9,722 nt of DNA from Holosporaceae bacterium (GTDB taxonomy: Bacteria; Pseudomonadota; Alphaproteobacteria; UBA3830): the NCBI GenBank assembly GCA_031276835.1, contig JAISMI010000086.1:1-9722 (forward strand), read 5' to 3'. Position numbers and translations under genes: made by a program. Each line of letters opens with the position of its first letter. The stretch's first letter is position 1. A model generated the notes under the pieces. It was not told where the DNA came from. It ran no database searches and saw only the letters and a program-made list of their open reading frames with translations. This document shows, one piece after another, positions 5,767 through 9,722 of the stretch.

Positions 5767-7410
5767 ATGCTAGCGTCGTTTATATTTGTAACGGGCGGAG
5801 TGATGTCCTCTCTTGGAAAGGGTATAGCTGCAGCCAGCATAGGGGCGCTTTTGCAGGATCGCGGCTATTCCGTCAGAATGAAAAAGTTGGATCCCTATAT
5901 CAATATAGATCCCGGGACGATGAGTCCCTATAAGCACGGAGAAGTGTTCGTTATGGGAGACGGCTGCGAGGCGGATCTTGACTTCGGCCATTATGAAAGA
6001 TTCACAGATATAAAATGCTCCGCAAACGATTCTCTTACGACCGGACAGGTGTACAAAAAAGTCCTGTCTAAAGAGAGAAGAGGAGATTATTTGGGATCGG
6101 ATGTTCAGGTCATTCCCCACATCACCGACGAGATCAAAAAATTCATAGTGGACGGCCATGAAAAGGTCGATTTTACCATATGCGAAATAGGCGGAACCGT
6201 TGGCGACATCGAGGGATTGCCCTACATAGAGGCCATTCGCCAGTTAATCATAGAAATTGGAAAGGCCAAGTCCGTATGCGTGCATTTAACGTATCTGCCC
6301 TATATGAAATTGACCGAAGAGTTAAAAACAAAGCCGACTCAGCACTCCGTAAAACAATTGCAAAGTATGGGAGTTCAACCGGACATAATTCTCTGCAGAA
6401 GCGAAAAGGAAATAAACGACGAAGTGAAATCTAAACTTTCGATGTTCTGCAATGTGAAAAAAGACAACGTGGTGTCCGGACTGGACGCGGAAAATATATA
6501 TCTTATTCCAAATAGATATCATTTAGCCGGCTTAGATAGGCAAATTTGCGATCATTTTGGCGTTTTAAACTCAAAATCCGAAGATGAAACCGAGAAAAGA
6601 ATAGTTCAAAGATGGGTTTCTCTGGAGCATGCGATTTTATCTCCGTCGAAATCCACAAAAATCGCCATTGTCGGTAAATATATTAAAATGAAAGACGCGT
6701 ATATTTCTCTGTCTCAAGCTATAATCCATGGAGGTTTTGCCAACGACGCTAGGGTCGAAGTAGAATGGGTGGACGCCAGAGAGGATTTCGAAAAAATTAT
6801 AAGTAAATTGCGGGAAGTCTCAGGCGTATTGGTTCCTGGAGGTTTCGATTCCGCCGGCGCGGAGGGGAAAATCGCATCTATACAATTTGCGCGAGAAAAT
6901 AAGATCCCATTTTTAGGCATATGTCTCGGTTTGCAATTGGCCGTCGTCGAGCTATGCCGAAATGTCGCCGGAGTAAAAAATGCGACAAGCAGAGAGTTTT
7001 CCGACGATGGCGAAATGGTTATCGATTTCATGAATAATTGGGAAATGAACGGGGTTACCGAGTCGAGAAGTAGATCCGGAAATAAAGGCGGAACAATGCG
7101 ATTGGGCAATTATCGCTGCAAAATAGCCGAAGGGACGCTCGTCCACAAGATCTACGGAGCGTCGGACGTAATAGAACGTCATCGACACCGTTTCGAGGTG
7201 AATATAAAAAAATACGGAGACATTTTTCAAAAAGCGTCCATTGTGTTTTCGGGAATGTCCGCAGACGGTACGTTGCCGGAAATATTGGAGCTTACGGATC
7301 ATCCATTTTTTATAGCAACTCAAGCCCATCCGGAGTTTAGATCGCGACCGTTTGCTCCTCATCCGCTGTTTAGAGCTTTTGTGAAGGCGGCAATTGGTCT
7401 TCGTCGTTGA
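5767..7410 (+). CDS. pyrG: CTP synthase (glutamine-hydrolysing)
   Basis: Makes CTP from UTP, ATP and glutamine, the last step of pyrimidine ribonucleotide synthesis; acts as a cytosolic tetramer. At 547 residues it is complete and of normal length. The synthetase domain (1 to about 265) has the phosphate loop GGVMSSLGKGI (10-20), LDPYINIDPGTMSP (41-54), HGEVFV, Asp72, and CEIGGTVGDIEG with Glu140. The class I glutamine amidotransferase domain (about 298-547) has VPGGFDSAGAEGKI (356-369), GICLGLQL with nucleophile Cys386, and AHPEFRSRP with His521 and Glu523. All catalytic residues are present. The ATG at 5767 gives the expected MxxxFIFVTGG start; only a weak GAAG lies 5 bases upstream. There is no terminator after the stop. 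The final 43 codons and the stop are repeated twice more downstream. Amplified end aside, the gene looks functional. Confidence 0.97.
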   Translation: MLASFIFVTGGVMSSLGKGIAAASIGALLQDRGYSVRMKKLDPYINIDPGTMSPYKHGEVFVMGDGCEADLDFGHYERFTDIKCSANDSLTTGQVYKKVLSKERRGDYLGSDVQVIPHITDEIKKFIVDGHEKVDFTICEIGGTVGDIEGLPYIEAIRQLIIEIGKAKSVCVHLTYLPYMKLTEELKTKPTQHSVKQLQSMGVQPDIILCRSEKEINDEVKSKLSMFCNVKKDNVVSGLDAENIYLIPNRYHLAGLDRQICDHFGVLNSKSEDETEKRIVQRWVSLEHAILSPSKSTKIAIVGKYIKMKDAYISLSQAIIHGGFANDARVEVEWVDAREDFEKIISKLREVSGVLVPGGFDSAGAEGKIASIQFARENKIPFLGICLGLQLAVVELCRNVAGVKNATSREFSDDGEMVIDFMNNWEMNGVTESRSRSGNKGGTMRLGNYRCKIAEGTLVHKIYGASDVIERHRHRFEVNIKKYGDIFQKASIVFSGMSADGTLPEILELTDHPFFIATQAHPEFRSRPFAPHPLFRAFVKAAIGLRR

Positions 7411-7663
7411 TTGAAATATTGGAACTTACGGATTGTTAGTTTTTCATGACAACTCAAGCCCATCCGGAATTTAGATCGCGACCGTTTGCTCCTCGTCCGC
7501 TGTTTAGAGCTTTTGTGAAGGCGGCAATTGGTCTTCGTCGTTGATGAAAATGTTGGAGCTTACGGATCATCCGTTTTTTATGACAACTCAAGCCCATCTG
7601 GAGTTTAGATCGCGACCGTTTGCTTCTCGTCCGCTGTTTAGAGCTTTTGCAGGGGCGGAAATT
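7279..7663 (+). repeat. Three tandem copies of the pyrG 3' end, period 134 bases
   Basis: Copy 1 is the functional end of pyrG (7279-7410, residues 505-547 and the stop). Copy 2 spans 7413-7544 with about 11 differences in 132 positions, eight of them packed into 7434-7452. Copy 3 matches from about 7553 to 7663 and then diverges over its last codons. The offset is exactly 134 bases each time, without gaps. Copies 2 and 3 share ATGACA where pyrG has ATAGCA, and CGT where pyrG has CAT, so they have a common history apart from copy 1. Since 134 is not a multiple of three, the frame changes from copy to copy. Confidence 0.95.
7413..7544 (+). pseudogene. pyrG C-terminal fragment, copy 2 (broken)
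   Basis: In the pyrG reading frame of the unit it reads EILELTD, then Cys and a TAG stop, so it cannot continue as a CTP synthase tail. After that stop an ATG at 7446-7448 opens 32 codons that end like pyrG ([14 protein letters not shown] ... AIGLRR), keeping the glutaminase His and Glu. No Shine-Dalgarno was found. It is most likely a decaying duplicate; a translated micropeptide is not excluded. Confidence 0.85.
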
Positions 7664-7684
7664 AATATGTTGAATCTAAAATAA
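7544..7684 (+). pseudogene. pyrG C-terminal fragment, copy 3 (open 46-codon frame)
   Basis: The ATG at 7544-7546 overlaps the copy 2 stop by one base (TGATG) and opens a 46-codon frame: MKMLELTDHPFF, then the His/Glu motif as QAHLEFRSRPF, ending AGAEINMLNLK. The frame has no internal stop but lacks the rest of the amidotransferase domain, so it cannot be an enzyme alone. It ends at 7682-7684, inside the last codons of convergent xseA (9-base overlap). Probably a remnant. The open frame and TGATG arrangement are noted because they would allow coupled translation. Confidence 0.7.
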
Positions 7685-8977
7685 ATTCGCCTGCGAAGGG
7701 CGTGGACTGACTTTTAATTTACCGTCTGCGAAAACTAAATTTAATGTGGAATGATTCGCCGCCTCTTGGGCGGAAGCGATCGGAGCAGATTTCTCCGACT
7801 CGACAAAGGCGAACCCTTTTCTGAGGATTTTCACGTACGAGTTGGATTCAATGGAGCCGGCGGCGATCAAAAAGCTGTTTTTGCTTCTTTCAAATTCGCT
7901 AAAAAAAGAAAAACGTAATTTTTGCCAGACGGTATTTATATTTTCTTTTATAACCGGTTGAGGAATTGCGATTTTCGCCAAGCGTATTTTTTTATGCGCG
8001 AGAAAATTTCTCGTTTCGGATGCGACTCTGTCGAAAATCCAATCTGTTCGTTGAATTTTTTCTGAAATAATTCCTTGAATATTAAGGATTTTATTTGAAC
8101 GTAAAAATAATTTTTTTCTTTCCAAATAGGAGGCTATGACGATGTTCAATTGGGAAAATATCCTATTTAGGTCCGCTTGCAATTTTATTTTTTCCGGCAC
8201 TACGAACTCCGCCGCCGCCGTCGGGGTCGGAGCCCTAAGATCTGCGGCGTAATCTATTAGCGTGACGTCGGTTTCGTGTCCAATGGCGGAGATTATTGGA
8301 ATTTTGCTTTTGGCGACCGCCCGCGCGATATTTTCTTCATTGAAGGGCATGAGATCTTCAAAACTTCCTCCTCCGCGGGCGACGATCAGCACGTCCGGTC
8401 TTTTATTTTCTGGAAGGGAATTCATTCCTTCTATGGCTTTGACTATTTGCTCGCTCGCTTCTACTCCTTGCACTAAAACAGGCCACAGTAAAATTTCCCG
8501 CGGAAACCGCTGTCGAATTCTGTGCAGCATATCTTTAATGACGGCGCCGGTTGGAGAGGTAATAATTCCGATCAGTTTCGGCAATTTGGGAATGAATTTC
8601 TTTTTCGATGGATCAAAAAGCCCTTCTGCCTCTAATTTTTTCTTCCGTTCCTCAAGCAATTTAAGGAGTTCTCCGACGCCGGCCAGCTCGAATTGTTCCA
8701 CAATAAATTGATACTTTGATTTCATGGGATAGGTGCTCACCTGTCCAACGCATCTTATTTCAACGCCGTTTTCTAATTTGATTTTTTGCTTTTGGGCGAC
8801 TCCCTTCCAACAGACAGCGTCGATGACGGCGTCGGCGTCTTTGAGTGAAAAATACAAATGTCCGGAAGCGGGAATCGTCAGGGCGCTAACTTCCGCTTTC
8901 AGTTGAATATTATCGAAATTTTGCTCGATTGATCTTTTTATTAGCGCAGAAAGTCTTGATACAGTATATTCTTCCAT
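7676..8977 (-). CDS. xseA: Exodeoxyribonuclease VII large subunit
   Basis: Catalytic subunit of exonuclease VII, which with several XseB subunits degrades single-stranded DNA from both ends in repair and recombination. The 433 residues are slightly short of the E. coli protein (about 456). Residues 1-100 form the OB-fold DNA-binding domain (YTVSRLSALIKRSIE, ASGHLYFSLKD, VEIRCVGQVSTYPMKSKYQF). The nuclease region has IGIITSPTGAVIKDMLHRI (136-154), ARGGGSFEDLMPFNEE (200-215) and SAIGHETDVTLIDYAADLRA (230-249) followed by PTPTAAAE; the conserved catalytic-core residues look intact. A Lys/Arg-rich coiled-coil region follows, and the C-terminus has the usual ILRKGFAFV. The start is ATG with AGGA about 7 bases upstream. 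The gene converges on pyrG with its tandem remnants between, and diverges from ffh. xseB is not in the window. Confidence 0.95.
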   Translation of the reverse strand: MEEYTVSRLSALIKRSIEQNFDNIQLKAEVSALTIPASGHLYFSLKDADAVIDAVCWKGVAQKQKIKLENGVEIRCVGQVSTYPMKSKYQFIVEQFELAGVGELLKLLEERKKKLEAEGLFDPSKKKFIPKLPKLIGIITSPTGAVIKDMLHRIRQRFPREILLWPVLVQGVEASEQIVKAIEGMNSLPENKRPDVLIVARGGGSFEDLMPFNEENIARAVAKSKIPIISAIGHETDVTLIDYAADLRAPTPTAAAEFVVPEKIKLQADLNRIFSQLNIVIASYLERKKLFLRSNKILNIQGIISEKIQRTDWIFDRVASETRNFLAHKKIRLAKIAIPQPVIKENINTVWQKLRFSFFSEFERSKNSFLIAAGSIESNSYVKILRKGFAFVESEKSAPIASAQEAANHSTLNLVFADGKLKVSPRPSQANLF

Positions 8978-8997
8978 TTGAAATTCCTATCTTATCC

Positions 8998-9027
8998 ATA
9001 ATATCAAACTTTCCTAATTTACTTCAA
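8998..9027 (-). promoter_or_regulatory. Possible promoter of xseA
   Basis: On the minus strand TTGAAG (9027-9022) and TATTAT (9003-8998) are separated by 18 bases. Transcription would begin about 14 bases before the xseA ATG, just upstream of its AGGA. It lies in the 87-base gap shared with divergent ffh, where a lone TATGAT (9029-9034) could be the ffh -10. Confidence 0.35.
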
Positions 9028-9051
9028 CTATGATAGCATACGGATATCGAT

Positions 9052-9057
9052 GGGGAG
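9052..9057 (+). promoter_or_regulatory. Shine-Dalgarno that fixes the ffh TTG start
   Basis: GGGGAG lies 7 bases before TTG 9065-9067. It overlaps the alternative in-frame ATG at 9050-9052, so that ATG could not use it and is the less likely start. Confidence 0.65.
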
Positions 9058-9064
9058 ATTTCAA

Positions 9065-9722
9065 TTGTTCGATTCTTTTTCGAATAAAATTTCTGGAATT
9101 TTTGAAAAATTGCGCCGGAGCGGAATTTTGAAGGAATCGGATATCGACGACGCGCTGCGCGAGATTAGAATTGCTCTTCTGGAGGCGGACGTATCCCTGA
9201 CGGTTGCGAAACGATTTATTGCGGAAATAAAAGAAAAAGCTATTGGACAAAATGTGATTAAATCCGTTTCTCCTAGCCAAATGGCGACGAAAATAGTTCA
9301 TGATCATCTCGTAGAATTGCTGGGAAAACCCGCTTCTGCGGAGATCTGCAAAAAGCCGTACAGAATAATGCTGGTGGGATTACAAGGAGCCGGCAAAACG
9401 TCGACCGCCGGAAAATTAGCTAAGTTTTTCTCAAAAAAAGGTAAAAAAATCGTAACCGCGTCGACGGATATATATCGTCCGGCCGCCATTGAACAGTTGA
9501 AAACGTTGTCCCAGGCAATTGACGGAGTCGTCTTTGCCCAATCGGAGGAGGGCGGCAATTGGTCGTTTGAAGAAATATGCAAGCTGGCCTTAAAAACTGA
9601 AAAAAATGAAAATTCCGACATTTTAATTCTCGATACGGCGGGGCGTCTTCACATCGACGAGGTGAAAATGAACGAGCTTAAGGATATTCAGAAAATTATT
9701 CGTCCGGACGAAATAATTCTTG
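9065..9722 (+). CDS. ffh: Signal recognition particle GTPase Ffh, N-terminal 219 residues (cut by window edge)
   Basis: Ffh (SRP54) with 4.5S RNA binds signal sequences on ribosomes and docks with FtsY for cotranslational membrane insertion. Visible parts are the helical N domain (1 to about 90, with LREIRIALLEADVSL at 31-45) and most of the G domain: GLQGAGKTSTAGKLA (105-119) for the P-loop, TDIYRPAAIEQL (134-145), and LDTAGRLHID. The remaining G domain and the Met-rich M domain are beyond base 9722. The DTAGRLHID motif separates SRP GTPases from other GTPases, and the MFDSFSNKI start favours Ffh over FtsY. The TTG at 9065 is preferred over ATG 9050, which would add MGRFQ. Divergent from xseA. 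Confidence 0.95.
   Translation, partial: MFDSFSNKISGIFEKLRRSGILKESDIDDALREIRIALLEADVSLTVAKRFIAEIKEKAIGQNVIKSVSPSQMATKIVHDHLVELLGKPASAEICKKPYRIMLVGLQGAGKTSTAGKLAKFFSKKGKKIVTASTDIYRPAAIEQLKTLSQAIDGVVFAQSEEGGNWSFEEICKLALKTEKNENSDILILDTAGRLHIDEVKMNELKDIQKIIRPDEIIL

Noticed and set aside
6714..7109. 131-codon minus-strand frame opposite pyrG
   Set aside because: It is fully antisense to the amidotransferase domain, with no start signal or family features.
8262..8711. 149-codon plus-strand frame opposite xseA
   Set aside because: It is antisense to the conserved nuclease core of xseA and has low-complexity Ser-rich content; it is a shadow of the real gene.
9050..9064. ATG start for ffh, five residues upstream
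   Set aside because: It overlaps the GGGGAG that serves TTG 9065, and it would add residues before the usual MFD start of the family.

Overview
The window looks like a piece of chromosome from an AT-rich alphaproteobacterium with a host-associated or intracellular life, perhaps of the Holosporales/Rickettsiales type. This is an inference from gene content: an alphaproteobacterial-style IF-1, a lone type 2 isopentenyl-diphosphate isomerase, small surface and secreted proteins, and a response regulator of a type I remember from Legionella-like intracellular bacteria. No database search was possible. There is no insertion sequence, CRISPR array, tRNA or rRNA gene.

Layout. The left 4.1 kb is transcribed leftward. 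Moving away from position 4091, it holds a secreted acidic/basic protein of unknown function, an outer-membrane beta-barrel protein with a structured mRNA leader and a strong terminator, infA, and a tight cluster of ferritin, fni and the start of ettA. A 417-base gene-free gap follows (4092-4508). It has two perfect DnaA boxes and one near-perfect box next to an AT-rich, T-biased stretch, and it separates leftward from rightward genes, so it is a candidate replication origin. To its right, reading rightward, are an insert-containing receiver-domain response regulator and pyrG (CTP synthase). After pyrG, its last 43 codons are repeated twice more in tandem with a period of exactly 134 bases. 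The third copy runs into the end of convergent xseA (exonuclease VII large subunit). Divergent from xseA, ffh (SRP GTPase) begins and runs off the right edge.

The conserved genes are housekeeping: translation (infA, ettA), protein targeting (ffh), nucleotide synthesis (pyrG), DNA repair (xseA) and isoprenoid interconversion (fni). The points most worth a second look are the DnaA-box cluster at the strand switch, the decaying tandem copies of the CTP synthase tail, a ferritin with arginines where the ferroxidase histidine should be, the secreted protein with a nuclear-localisation-like basic patch and a possible frameshifted tail, and the frequent use of GTG/TTG starts.
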